A stretch of DNA of 64,000 bases, from assembly GCF_905147045.1 (NCBI RefSeq), contig NC_065894.1, positions 14,173,501-14,237,500 on the forward strand, given 5' to 3'. The notes under the pieces are model-generated. The model saw only the letters and a list, made by a program, of their open reading frames with translations. It was not told the DNA's origin and searched no databases. Positions within the stretch are counted from its first letter, which is position 1. The number at the start of each line of letters is the position of its first letter. The stretch is from Nymphalis io (taxonomy: Eukaryota > Arthropoda > Insecta > Lepidoptera > Nymphalidae). The translations under genes and the position numbers were made by a program. Shown one piece after another: positions 46,345 to 57,432 of this stretch.

Positions 46345-48157
46345 TTTTTTTTTTTTTATATGCCCCGGGATGGCAAATGAGTCTACTCCACCTGATGGTA
46401 AGTGGTAGTAGAGTCCAAACGCGACGACGGCCAGTACAGTCGGGAAGAATGTTCTGTACTAGCCGTCCCCGCCTTGCCGGCCCGCAAGATGCCTCTTCAC
46501 GCCTCGTTTGAAGGAACCCGGGTTGTAAGAGGAGGGGAACACGTGAGCTGGTAAGGAATTCCATTTTTTGGTAGTGCGACAAAGAAAGGAGTTGCCAAAT
46601 TTCTTTGTGCGCGATGGAATTGATGTCACAGTTAGGCGGTGACATCGAGAACCAGCTCGCGTGGACTTAAGAAGGAAGGGGGAAGCAGGAATTAAAGAGA
46701 ATAATTCCTCAGAGCACTCGCCGTGATACAGACGATAGAAAGCGCTCAGTGCTGCTATCTCGCGACGCAATTGTAAAGGTTCAAGGGTGTTTGTGACTTT
46801 TACGTCGCCAATAATGCGTACTGCACGTCGCTGCAACCGGTCCAAGGCCTCCAGTAGGTACTTAGCGGAGCCATCCCAAAGGTGCGAGCAATATTCAACG
46901 CAAGACCGTACCTGTGTTTTGTATAACAGGCACAGTTGTTGTGGCGTGAAAAAACGCCGCACCTTGTTCAGAACTCCGAGTTTTCGTGAAGCTGTTTTTA
47001 TAATAGCCTCGATGTAAACCCTTGGACTAAGGTCGCAGCGAACGTCCATCCCCAGCATGGCGATTTTGCTTTGTATCATCAGCGGTGTGCCACAGAGGGA
47101 GGGATGAGGGTAAAATGGTGACTTTTTCGCTGTGAGAGCGCACACCTGTGTTTTCTTGGCATTAAACTCAACAAGTTTATCAGAACCCCATTTGGCGATG
47201 AGCTCTAATGTCCTATCGAGTTCAATAACAAGATTCTCCCGCCTCTCCTCAGTTTCACTCAAAGATATACACAGGTAAGTTATATATATAGAGATATAAT
47301 TACATTTTATGTGTTCTAATAAACATGTGTCATAGCATTACGTCACATATATATTGTCTACGAGCTATAGACTATAAGTATATACCTTTCTCAATAAATT
47401 AACCATATATTACTTTTTTACTCGAATCGGAGTTTTAGATAATTTTCGATATTTTTACATCAAATCACGTTAACTATTGCTTATTATTAGGGTAAAATCA
47501 TAAATTATAAGCTTACGTTGCCAACTACATCAATTATGTTTTGTTTCGGTTCCCTTCAATGCTTCTTAGATTCTCGGAGAATGTAAACAATGATGTCGTA
47601 AATTGCTAATGGCCAGCCTATATTTTATTCAAAAAAGAAGTGCGTCGGCGAATTTTATTACTACTTGTTTGCCTACTTCAATTTCCAGGTACTAGCGGTA
47701 AAAGAGTTATAGCTTCGAGAAAGCTTCTGCTGCCCGTTTTACATGTTGGTTCTTCAAAATAAATCTTTCATTACCTAATATTTTGAACATACGTCTGGAC
47801 GGGCAGCTCCTATATATAAAGGTATGCGATGTCTAGAAAAGATAAGCTAAACTTATCCAATTAATTTTAAGCCGTGAATAGCTAAACTAAAAGAAATCGA
47901 ATTTGATTACCAACTCGTATTTATTGTTATTTCGTAATGATATTTTTGTATTGATCTATATTAATCATCGATAATAAAATTTCACACGTGAATCTCGCTT
48001 AGAAACACATTGGCACGAGTCGTTTGCAAATATTATTTTAAGTTTCGGTCAAATGATTGCCACAGAAAGACACGCAACATTTTCAAAGCGATTACATAAA
48101 ACAGCACTTTAAATATACAAAATCAAATCCAAATACAGACAATTATATTGTACAGTA
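45819..48157. repeat. Partial third copy of the tandem unit
   Basis: Matches copy 1 positions 1-2338 and then stops abruptly at the base where copies 1 and 2 enter a SINE-like repeat. The first 1.56 kb differs from copy 1 at about one base plus a T-run length. The last 770 bp has about ten substitutions, so it is clearly older or has not been homogenised. Confidence 0.95.
46345..47256 (-). mobile_element. LINE 3' fragment, copy 3
   Basis: As 527-1437, T13 tail. A C-to-G change at 46381 disrupts one pair of the 3' stem-loop. Coding frame ends at 46459. Confidence 0.85.
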
Positions 48158-49324
48158 TATTTATAATTATTCCTAATTAAACAAATTTCGGATTATATTA
48201 TTTTTGAAATATATAAGTATATTATGTAGAGGTCTTTACTTTTATTAATATAATCTAAATTATACATTATTCAAATTACTAAAATACCTTCTGTAGGTAG
48301 TGTATGTATAGATGGCGGTAATAAAATCTGTCAGTTTCCTGAATCGCGCTGTCTAGATTCGCTACTGAATATATATAATGTAAAGGTGATTTTGTTAAAA
48401 TGATCAGACAAAATAAATTATAGTGTGAACAGTGGAAAGCTCTTCCTTAGTTTCATTTACCGTTTGATCCCCGATATTAGTTCGGCGTAAACAGGTAGGT
48501 ATATTGTAATTTAAGTCGTGTAAGCTGGTCTCTACGCTAATTTAGTGTTTCCGTAGCAAATTAATTTATTATTATTTTTATGTAAACACCATTTTAAAAA
48601 CAAATAAAATTTAAAAAAAGAAAACATTTTAAAATAAGTACTTTTAAAATAATGTCGAGCGTTTGGTGAAATTGCGAAATTACGAACCAGTTGAAACGTT
48701 CATGCGAATTGTATCATTTGCATTGTAATATTCGCAATGACACAAAGGGTGCAACCGTTCTCCCGTCGGGACGTTTTCTCTGAAACAGCTCTACTTTCTC
48801 TGAGAACAATAGCTGCGTTATCTTCTTCGCCTGCAATAAACCAAAAACTCGGCGGGAGACGAACAAAACGCTTTGCCGATTTGTTAGACATTTTGTTTAT
48901 AACAAAAAGACATTTTAATAACCACTTATTGTTTTACGATACAATTATGTAAAATGTAGTTTGTACTTGCAAGTCTAAGACAAATAAGGTCGAAGCCGAT
49001 GTCTTCTATTGTGTTTTGGTTGGGGCTTATTTGATATGAGACATGAACGAAATTGTTTTTGAATTGTAAGATTCGCATACCCATAGATATGATGAAATAT
49101 GATATTGTTAACTCTTTTTTTATGGTTTTGTATATTATTATTTTTTGTCTTTGTTTCTTTTTTAGTGAATAAAGTTATTTATTATTATTATTATTATCTA
49201 AATCGCTAATTAAATTTCATAATCGTAATAAATAATAGTCTTAGATTATAAATCTAAATAAACCTACATAAAAACGTACTTTTGTAAACGTTTCTTCATA
49301 GCTATATCTATATCTATATATTTA
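48158..49324. other. Unique AT-rich DNA flanking the array
   Basis: No homology to the array. It contains an ATT/TTA microsatellite at about 49178-49197 and low-complexity AT. The ORFs at 48700-48952 on both strands overlap each other and have no recognisable domain. Confidence 0.5.
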
Positions 49325-49400
49325 CTTGCCGGTAGAGCTTTTGGGTGAGCAAGCCCTTCTGGGTAGATACCACACAGTCATCATATATGTAAGTACATAT
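49325..49400 (+). mobile_element. Degenerate fragment of the SINE-like repeat
   Basis: GCCGGTAGAGCTTTTGGGTG, followed by CTTCTGGGTAGATACCACACAGTCATCA, parallels the start of the 2339 repeat with many substitutions. Only the 5' part is recognisable. Confidence 0.5.
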
Positions 49401-49432
49401 TCTTTGTAATTGAAATTTCCAGAAAGAAAACG

Positions 49433-49570
49433 TTAAAACCAAAAACGCGCAGTGCTTTCTTTTGCGATACCAGCGCCGTACACATCATTAATCCTTCGAG
49501 CTGTTTCTGCAGCGCTGGTGCCGCGGTAGAACTCGTACTCGTTAATATACCCATATTTCATGTTTTCCAT
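49433..49570 (-). mobile_element. mariner transposase N-terminal fragment
   Basis: The minus strand from an ATG at 49570 encodes a first helix-turn-helix typical of mariner: YEFYRGTSAAETARRIND, ending in TARFWF, after which a stop follows. It is unrelated in subfamily to the array mariner. The adjoining plus-strand LINE begins about 70 bp away and may have truncated or inserted into it. Confidence 0.7.
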
Positions 49571-49652
49571 TGTGCGGTAATAAGCGACGCCGCGTACGTA
49601 AAAATAATGAGGAAAAAACAAATGAATGACTGTTTTCAAAACTGAAATGTAC

Positions 49653-50882
49653 CAGCTAAATGAATTTATAAATTTGAATTTGGATTCCTTAACCAAAGAG
49701 GAAATATGTGAGGAAATCGATGCTCATGCAAATAGACATGAGTCCAGAGATCTCTACCATAAAATTCGATCCATCACAAAGACACTTCCTTCCAAGACCT
49801 GGGCCATTGAAGATAGTGATGGTAGAGAAGTCAATGAGCTAAACCATATAACTGACATTTTCAAGAGATATTGCCAGTCCTTGTTCCAGGACAACCAGTC
49901 AAAAAACTTTCTTGATACAGAGCCCGGAAATGAAAACCTAGTGCCAGACATTCTTCGATCGGAAGTAAAAGCCGTCATTATGCATCTAAAGAAGGGGAAA
50001 GCCACAGGAAGAGACGCTATGCCGATCGAAACTATAAGAGCCTTAGGCGACATAGGTGTCAATATCTTCCACAACATATGCAACAAGATATGGCATTCAG
50101 GAACATGGCCAACAGAATGGTCTCACACGGCTTACGTTCCTTTGCACAAGAAGGGTTCAACTAAGAAGTGTAGCAACTACCGCCTTATAGCCCTCATATC
50201 TCATGCTAGTAAAATCCTGCTACAAATAATCAATGAACGACTGAAGAACTTTCTGTCCAAGGAAATTGCACCAGAACAAGCCGGTTTTGTAAAAGGAAGG
50301 GGTACACGTGAGCAGATCCTCATTGTTCGCCAGATAATAGAGAAGCCTACTTATTACTATATTTGCTTTGTTGACTTCTCAAAGGCATTTAACTCAGTAA
50401 AATGGCCCAAACTATGGAGGGTGTTACTGGACATGGGTACACCGAAACACTTAGTTCATCTTCTTAGGCGTCTTTACGAAGATGGGACTGCATCCGTGCG
50501 GACGGATGATGTTTTATTTGAAGACTTTCATCCCAGCGCTGGAGTCCGCCAAGGATGCATAATATCACCGCTCTTGTTCAATGCTTACACAGAACTGGTA
50601 ATGCGCACTGCGCTTGAGGACTGGAGTGACGGTGTTGCAGTTGGTGGGCGCAAGATTACAAATTTGCGCTATGCCGTCGACACGACCCTGTTTGCGTCTG
50701 ACGCAGTTCATATGGAAGAATTGCTTCTTAAAATGGAGCGCATATGCCAAGAATTCGGATTAAAGCTTAACCGCAGTAAAACGAAGATGATGATTGTAGA
50801 CCGGGCAAAAAAAACTCGCCTGAGATCACTCAGATTGCGAACTGTGAGGTCGTCCGATCCTATATATATCTGGGAGCTTTAA
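49653..50882 (+). pseudogene. LINE reverse transcriptase with mutated catalytic motif
   Basis: The frame is open from the truncation point, so the ATG is arbitrary. RT blocks are clear: KGKATGRDAMPIE, NYRLIALISHASKIL, PEQAGFVKGRGTREQ, CFVDFSKAFNSV, SAGVRQGCIISPLLF. The catalytic box reads YAVDTT where YADD is expected, so the first Asp of the pair is Val, which should abolish polymerisation. The frame drifts after an A8 run at 50807-50814. The expected YIYLGALIS block is found in the neighbouring frame. Confidence 0.85.
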
Positions 50883-51436
50883 TATCGAATAATGGCGGAT
50901 GCGTAGATGAGGTCAAGCGATGTATGGCAATTACGAGAACTGCAATGGAGAAGCTGAAGAAAATATGGAGGAACAGAAAAGCAACCAAGATCCGGCTCGT
51001 ACAAACGCTTGTTTTCCCCATATTTCTATACGCTGCGGAGACGTGGACTTTGCGGCAGGTCGAAAAAAAGAAGATCGATACTATGGAGATGTGGTGCTGG
51101 AGACGAATGCTAAGAGTTTCGTGGACCGAATTTCGCACCAATATCTCCATTCTTCAAGAACTCGGCATCAAACAGCGTCTTTCGGCGCTGGTTCGAAAGC
51201 GCATACTAACTTTTTTTGGACACGTCTCCCGGCAAGGAAATAACTCCATAGAGTGCCTTGTCATTCAAGGCAAGGTGGATGGCAACAGACCACGTGGAAG
51301 GACGCCCATGCGATGGACCGACCAAATAAAAACAACTGTTGGCGGTCCCTTGCATGAATGCACGAGGCTTACCACTAACAGGGACATATGGCGAAGGCTC
51401 GTGAGGCGAATAACATCTGCGCCGAATAATTCATGA
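50860..51436 (+). pseudogene. LINE RT C-terminal region, shifted frame
   Basis: Continues the LINE protein in a new frame: YLGALIS, then AITRTAMEKLKKIW, FLYAAETWTL, WCWRRMLRVSW and RTPMRWTDQIK, the usual C-terminal part of this LINE type. Stop at 51434-51436. Confidence 0.8.
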
Positions 51437-51540
51437 TACTTCATGGCGACCACGACCGCTCTGACAAGAGTGTCACGACGAAGAAGGAACCAAAAAGGAG
51501 ATATTTCAGATCAAAGTGGTCAGTACGACAAAACGCTAAT

Positions 51541-51831
51541 TTCATATGTAAGGACCTATTATTATTTATTATAGAGGATATTATGGATACCAAGAATAAA
51601 TTAAAGCTATGTATATTATACTAATAAAATATAACTTTTTGTGCTATTATGTACAACAGTACAGTAACAGTACACAGTTTTGTCATTACAGTAGCTTTAT
51701 GATGATAGCCGAAATGAATGAAATATGACGTCAGCTCATTTATATTTCCGCATTTATTAGCGAATATTTTAAATTTTGCTGATTAATAAATTTAAATCAC
51801 ATGTTAAAAATAGGCATATATACGATACGAG
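51541..51831. other. Spacer between two LINEs
   Basis: AT-rich, nothing recognised. ACGAG just before the T-run at 51832 recurs at 54175-54179 and may be a short target duplication of the next LINE. Confidence 0.4.
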
Positions 51832-54174
51832 TTTTTTTTTTATATATATGCGCGGGGATGGCATATGACTACTCCACCTGATGGTAAGTGGTAGTAGAGT
51901 CCAAACGCGACGACGGCCAGTACAGTCGGGAAGAATGTTCTGTACTAGCCGTCCCCGCCTTGCCGGCCCGCAAGATGCCTCTTCACGCCTCGTTTGAAGG
52001 AACCCGGGTTGTAAGAGGATGGGAACACGTGAGCTGGTAAGGAATTCCATTTTTTGGTAGTGCGACAAAGAAAGGAGTTGCCAAATTTCTTTGTGCGCGA
52101 TGGAATTGATGTCACAGTTAGGCGGTGACATCGAGAACCAGCTCGCGTGGACTTAAGAAGGAAGGGGGAAGCAGGAATTAGAGAGAATAATTCCTCAGAG
52201 CACTCGCCGTGATACAGACGATAGAAAGCGCTCAGTGCTGCTATCTCGCGACGCAATTGTAAAGGTTCAAGGGTGTTTGTGACCTTTACGTCGCCAATAA
52301 TGCGTACTGCACGTCGCTGCAACCGGTCCAAGGCCTCCAGTAGGTACTTAGCGGAGCCATCCCAAAGGTGCGAGCAATATTCAACGCAAGACCGTACCTG
52401 TGTTTTGTATAACAGGCACAGTTGTTGTGGCGTGAAAAAACGCCGCACCTTGTTCAGAACTCCGAGTTTCCGTGAAGCAGTTTTTATAATAGCCTCGATG
52501 TAATCCCTTGGACTAAGGTCGCAGCGAACGTCCATCACCAGCATGGCGATTTTGCTTTTTATCATCAGCGGTGCGCCACAGAGGAAGGGAAGAGGGGAAA
52601 ATGGTGACTTTTTCGCTGTGAGAGCGCATACCTGTGTTTTCTTGGCATTAAACTCAACAAGATTATCAGAACCCCATTTGGCGATGAGCTCTAATGTCCT
52701 ATCGAGTTCAATGACAAGATTCTTCCGCCTCTCCTCAGTTTCCGTCCGCCCAGCCACTGCGCGTCCGTGGTATCCACCATGCACTGTACTATCGTCTGCA
52801 TAGCAATGTATGTTCCCAAGAGAGAGCATATCATTGATATGCAAAAGAAAGAGTGTGGGAGATAGCACAGATTCCTGGGGGACCCCAGCATTCACTACAT
52901 GGAATTGTGAAGCGCAACCATCTACTAAAACACGAAGGCCACGCTTGTGTAGGAAGCTGGCAATCCTGGTGCATAGCTGAGCAGGCAGACCATATGCCGG
53001 TAGCTTGGAGAGAAGACTTCTGTGCCAGACCCTGTCGAAAGCCTTGGAGATATCGAGGCTGACAGCCAACGATTCTCCATGCTTGTCGATAGCTTCACCC
53101 TAGAGGTGTGTTACGTACGCTAGAAGATCACCAGTGGACCGTTTTGGTCGAAACCCGTACTGACGATCATTAATTAGACAGCGATCTTCTAGGTAATGGA
53201 TCAATTGGTTGTTAAGAATCCATTCCATCACCTTACAAATTACTGAGGTGATAGCTATTGGTCGATAATTTGCCGAGTCAGACCGATCCCCTTTTTTGGG
53301 AACCGCTAGCAAATTAGCTCTTCTCCAAGCCTCCGGCACACATCCCGAAGAGAGAGAAAGTTGGAACAGGCGCGTTAACACAGAAGACAGCTCCGCCGCG
53401 CACTTCTTCAGCACTATAGCTGGTATTTCATCGGGACCGCTAGCTTTCCGTATATCGAGTGATTGCAGCTCCGCACGCACATCACGTTGCCTGATTTTGA
53501 TGTCAGGCATCGTGTGGCCACATGAAGGTATTGTTGGTGGCAGCGCACTACAATCATCGATCACGGAGTTGTCGGCAAAGAGTTTAGCCAGGAGATCGGC
53601 TTTCTCCTGCGGACTGTGAGCTAGCGATCCGTCCGGATTTCTGAGCGGTGGAAATCGTTTTGCAATGCAAGAAATCCTAGGATGCGAAATAAGGTCATGA
53701 CCAATCTGTACAATGCGCTGTGCATCCGCTCTCGTGTATGCCTTCCTACAGGACTTGGAATTTTCATTGTAGTTTGCTTTCAGTGAGTCAATGTTAGATG
53801 CCCCGCTAACGCAGCCGTTGATCCACGCGCGATATGCCGCCTGCTTAGATGATACAGCGTCGGCACATTCACGAGTTAACCAACGGTTACGCGTACCCCT
53901 ACTGATGAGATCTGAGCTAGGAATGTAGTATTCCATTCCTAACATGATCTCATCAGCAACAGCAGCGGCACTAGCTGTCGGGTCATTCCCACTGAAGCAG
54001 CGTTCCTTCCATGGGACTGACGCATAGTAATCGCGCATACCGTCCCAATCTGCCGACTTATAGTGCCAAACGCGACGTTTGCATACCGCTGATGGCGGCA
54101 GCTTGGCCTGTGGCACTTTGGTAGATATAAGGCCGTGATCCGAAGAACCAAGTGGAGCTTGAACCACAACCACA
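51832..54174 (-). mobile_element. CR1/jockey-like LINE, 5'-truncated, same family as array fragments
   Basis: 2.34 kb on the minus strand, ending in a poly(A) tract (T-run at 51832-51841 on the plus strand) and truncated inside the endonuclease at about 54174. The last 900 bp is highly similar to the array fragments at 527, 21846 and 46345. A possible 5-bp duplication ACGAG flanks it. Confidence 0.85.
51945..54173 (-). pseudogene. LINE endonuclease end, RT and C-terminus, one stop codon
   Basis: One frame of 743 codons interrupted only by a TAG at 53100-53102. It begins with the end of the endonuclease (GSSDHGLI), then RT: SGPDEIPAIVLKKC, NYRPIAITSVICKVME, RQYGFRPKRSTGDLL, SLDISKAFDRVWH, GVPQESVLSPTLF and catalytic CYADDSTVH. 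The usual Gly in GVPQG is Glu here. The conserved C-terminal RRAVRIIGD region follows. The single stop and the truncation mean it is dead. Confidence 0.88.
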
Positions 54175-54179
54175 ACGAG

Positions 54180-55210
54180 TTAATATTTGTTTATTTACAA
54201 GCAGGATAGGTACAAATTTAATTGTTTTTTATTAACTTTACCATGTAACCAACTTAATAAATGAAAACCTTCCTGGGACATTAACAACAAATAATATTCC
54301 AAAGTTCGGTAATTCTTATAATAATAAATGAACACTTCTTGTAAAAAAAACGTACAGCGCGGAAATGCAGTCTGCATTATGGGCAGCTTTGCGTCGGGTG
54401 GGAATTGGGTGGTACTATTTTAAATTTGACTTAAACAATAAAAAAAATTTACATTGTTATATTTCTGTGTTAACGTGTAAAACATGTTAACTTTGATATA
54501 ATATTTATGTTTCAATGTAATATTAAATAAATTTAGTTGATGTAATGAAATAAACAAAGTCTGTAGAAAAAAAAATTTACTTGACCTATTAATAAATTTA
54601 AATCGCATGTCAAAAACTAATTTATAAAGAAAAAATATTTACTTAATAAAAGACTATATCGATTATAAAGAAAACATTAGTATCCGTTGATTTTCATACC
54701 GGATAACTAATAAATTTAATTGTATTTAATTCATATTCCATCGATTTCCTTACAATAAAGTTAAAAGTAAATTTGCACAGCAACAATATAACAGTCTCGT
54801 ACCTAGATTTTATAAAAAATAGAGATAAGAGAACGAAAGAGATAAGATACACTAAGCAATTGTGCCAGTTACCATTGTATTTTTATCTACTGCATTTTGT
54901 CAGTTTTTTGTATTAATACTTTAAGACTAGTTATTTAAATTGTAGGGACTTACTTGAAGTTGCATAAATACCCACAGGATCACAATAATTTCTGAAACTA
55001 TATTTTTAAATGAATAATTCATTGGTAATGATACGCAAATATAATAAATGGAGAATAGAAAAAGATAAAAAATAAGATCATTATGGTTATAATATTCAGA
55101 TTTAAATTTTTATCCAGAATTTAGCGTATACAAGTTATAACTTACTTTCTTTATCAATATGAAGAAAAGCTAAAAAATAAATAATTTTATTAACCAAAAT
55201 TTGAAGATGT
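54180..55210. other. AT-rich DNA, nothing recognised
   Basis: No ORF or element supported; long runs of A/T. Confidence 0.45.
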
Positions 55211-55549
55211 TGATGTCCTCCTAATAGATTTCAGGCACGGCAGCCAATCTCAACAGATTAGCCAACGGCGCAGGACATATTATAGTGCACAAGTGCGTGC
55301 GCAAACACAGGTGCATTCTCTATTCTCATAATCCGACACGACCGGAAAGAGTTCAGGCGCAGGACCAACAGTTTTACGTGCTCTTTGAGGCACGGGAGTG
55401 TACACACTTCTAACTTCCAGACTCCGGGAAGCTACTGAGAATCTTTGACTGAAAAACTCACTAACTTTTTATCGGCCCGACCTGGAATTTGAACCCAGGA
55501 TCTCGGGTTCTGCGGCCTTATATCTAGCCACTAGACTAACGAGGCAGTC
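55211..55549 (-). mobile_element. tRNA-derived SINE
   Basis: The minus-strand 5' head (about 55475-55549) resembles a tRNA, with an A box TTAGTCTAGTGG at 55528-55539 and a B box GGTTCAAATTCC at 55484-55495, about 33 bp apart, as in RNA polymerase III promoters. The body that follows (GACTCCGG..., GCACAAGTGCGTGC, GGCTGCCGTGCCTG) is one I recognise as a dispersed lepidopteran SINE. The 3' limit is approximate. It is not a functional tRNA gene, because the acceptor stem does not close. Confidence 0.8.
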
Positions 55550-57432
55550 TATATTACTATCACTACACACTCGTACATACCATCATTATACATTTTCATA
55601 AGTATTTAATCTGAACCACTGGTCATTATTCATTCCGGTATCTCAACAGAGATTAATAACTGATAAACAAACGGTGTCTAACGCTCCCTAAAGTATTGAA
55701 AAAACATAACGAGCGTACAAATGTGTATTCTTTGCATTTAAGAAAACCGTACATACCTATTTAATTTTTTTATGTTTCAAAATAAATAATAAGAGTATTT
55801 GAAATTGTTGTCCCTCTAATACATATTGGTCACATCGAATCTTTATCATCTTTGTCTGTATCCACAATTAATTTTATTTATAAAATTAAAAATAACTTAT
55901 TTATTGAGTTAATATGAATATTTCCGAGTTGTCAAAACGAAAACAAGCATTATTTGTGCGTTCGTTCGTTCATTATTGATAACAATTAAATTCAAATGTT
56001 AATAATTTAGTTAATATAGGCAAGAATAAGGCACACATTAGTTTTTATTTCAACAAAATCGGTTGTATCTATCAAAAGTTATAATAACTTAAAGATTACG
56101 TACATATATACGTAAAAACAATTTAACGTGGATAAAATAGCGAGTCGCAGCTATTTAGAACATAAATCAGTAATGCAAGTGATGACCCTTCTTATTCCAT
56201 TCTTAGAAATATTACATAAAAACAGGAATTAAAATTATATTTCATAATAATACTATAAATAAAAAATGTATGTTGTTTGATAGGTATGTCAGGAGAATAA
56301 TAAGTATTATTATTCTATTTTATGGTTTCGTTGGTGTTATATGTATATGTCCGATAGTATGTGTATATACGATATATGATTCAAAATATCGCTCCGACGC
56401 TTTCCAAGTGTCAAATATTCTGACAAAACTATAACTGATTCTAAGAAAACTTTGTATGATAGATTTGTAGAACTCCATACAGTAAAATGACAATAAAATT
56501 ACTATAAATTTAGATCAATTAATGAATGAATAAATAAAATCTCTCCTACGGAGATTATGTTAAAGCCGCCATATAAATGGTAAAGTCGTATTCGAGCTCA
56601 TAAAACTTGAAGAGATTTTAACTGAAGTTTTAATTCAATCTTACTATATCAAGCACTCATCTTCTTATGAAGTCCTGTCGTTCCAGGTAACGTTTCCTCT
56701 TAAACAGTTTTAAACTCTTAAAAGCTTTAAAGTGTTATACTGATTTAATTATATGGCAACTTTAGTTTTTGTTTAAGTTTCTATATAATTTTTTTTAATA
56801 TATTTATAAAAATATATAAATATTAATTTTAATAAATATTTTAACCTAACAAAATTCGTCAGTACCCTCAATAATAAAAATAATATTTTGACTTGCGAAG
56901 CAAACATTCGCTGTACGGCATATTTCCGTTCCTGCCTGAAAGTATAAGCCTATAAACACATTAGCATTTATATTAGGTAGGGATTATGGCATGAATTATC
57001 AAAAAAAAAAAATTAGAACAAATAACAAAAAGTGACATCTATCGTTGAATAGCGGTAAGCTAACTTGCTTAAAGGTAAAAGTGACATCTATCGAGAATTT
57101 TACGACAGTGTCACTTTTATATTAATGTATTATTATATTATTTAAAAGGCACTATTAAAATATTTATGTACCTAAAATTATTTGAATAAAAATATTATTA
57201 ATGATTGTTGCGGATTTTGATAGTATTTAACGAGGAGATATTAAAAAAGGCGTAGTTAATTTGCAATGAAAATTTTATTGTGTTACATATTTTTATGACA
57301 GGGTAGGTAAAAAATTACAATAAACAATGTGCCTTATATCTAAATCGTTCCGTAACGTCCATATACTAAATTGCTTCACAGTTTTAACAGGCGCTTGCGC
57401 CAACATACCCCCGGACGTTGAAAGATTCCCTT
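55550..57432. other. AT-rich spacer; contains the 3' flank of the Pao fragment
   Basis: No gene supported over most of it. At 57375-57415 on the minus strand a purine-rich CCGGGGG is followed by TGTTGGCGCAAGCGCC, which looks like the polypurine tract and LTR start of a BEL/Pao element. Its far end was not determined. Confidence 0.45.

Larger units (their letters stand above)
49640..51540 (+). mobile_element. 5'-truncated non-LTR retrotransposon (LINE)
   Basis: Reverse transcriptase and C-terminal region without the upstream endonuclease. After the stop at 51436 there is a short 3' region (GGCGACCACGACCGCTCTGA ...) that I recognise from lepidopteran LINEs, ending indistinctly around 51540. 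I do not fix the clade. Confidence 0.8.

Noticed and set aside
48700..48952. A small gene in the unique flank
   Set aside because: Opposing overlapping ORFs of similar size with no domain. A chance pair is more likely.
55475..55549. A functional tRNA gene on the minus strand
   Set aside because: A and B boxes are good, but the acceptor stem does not close and the sequence continues into a known-looking SINE body.
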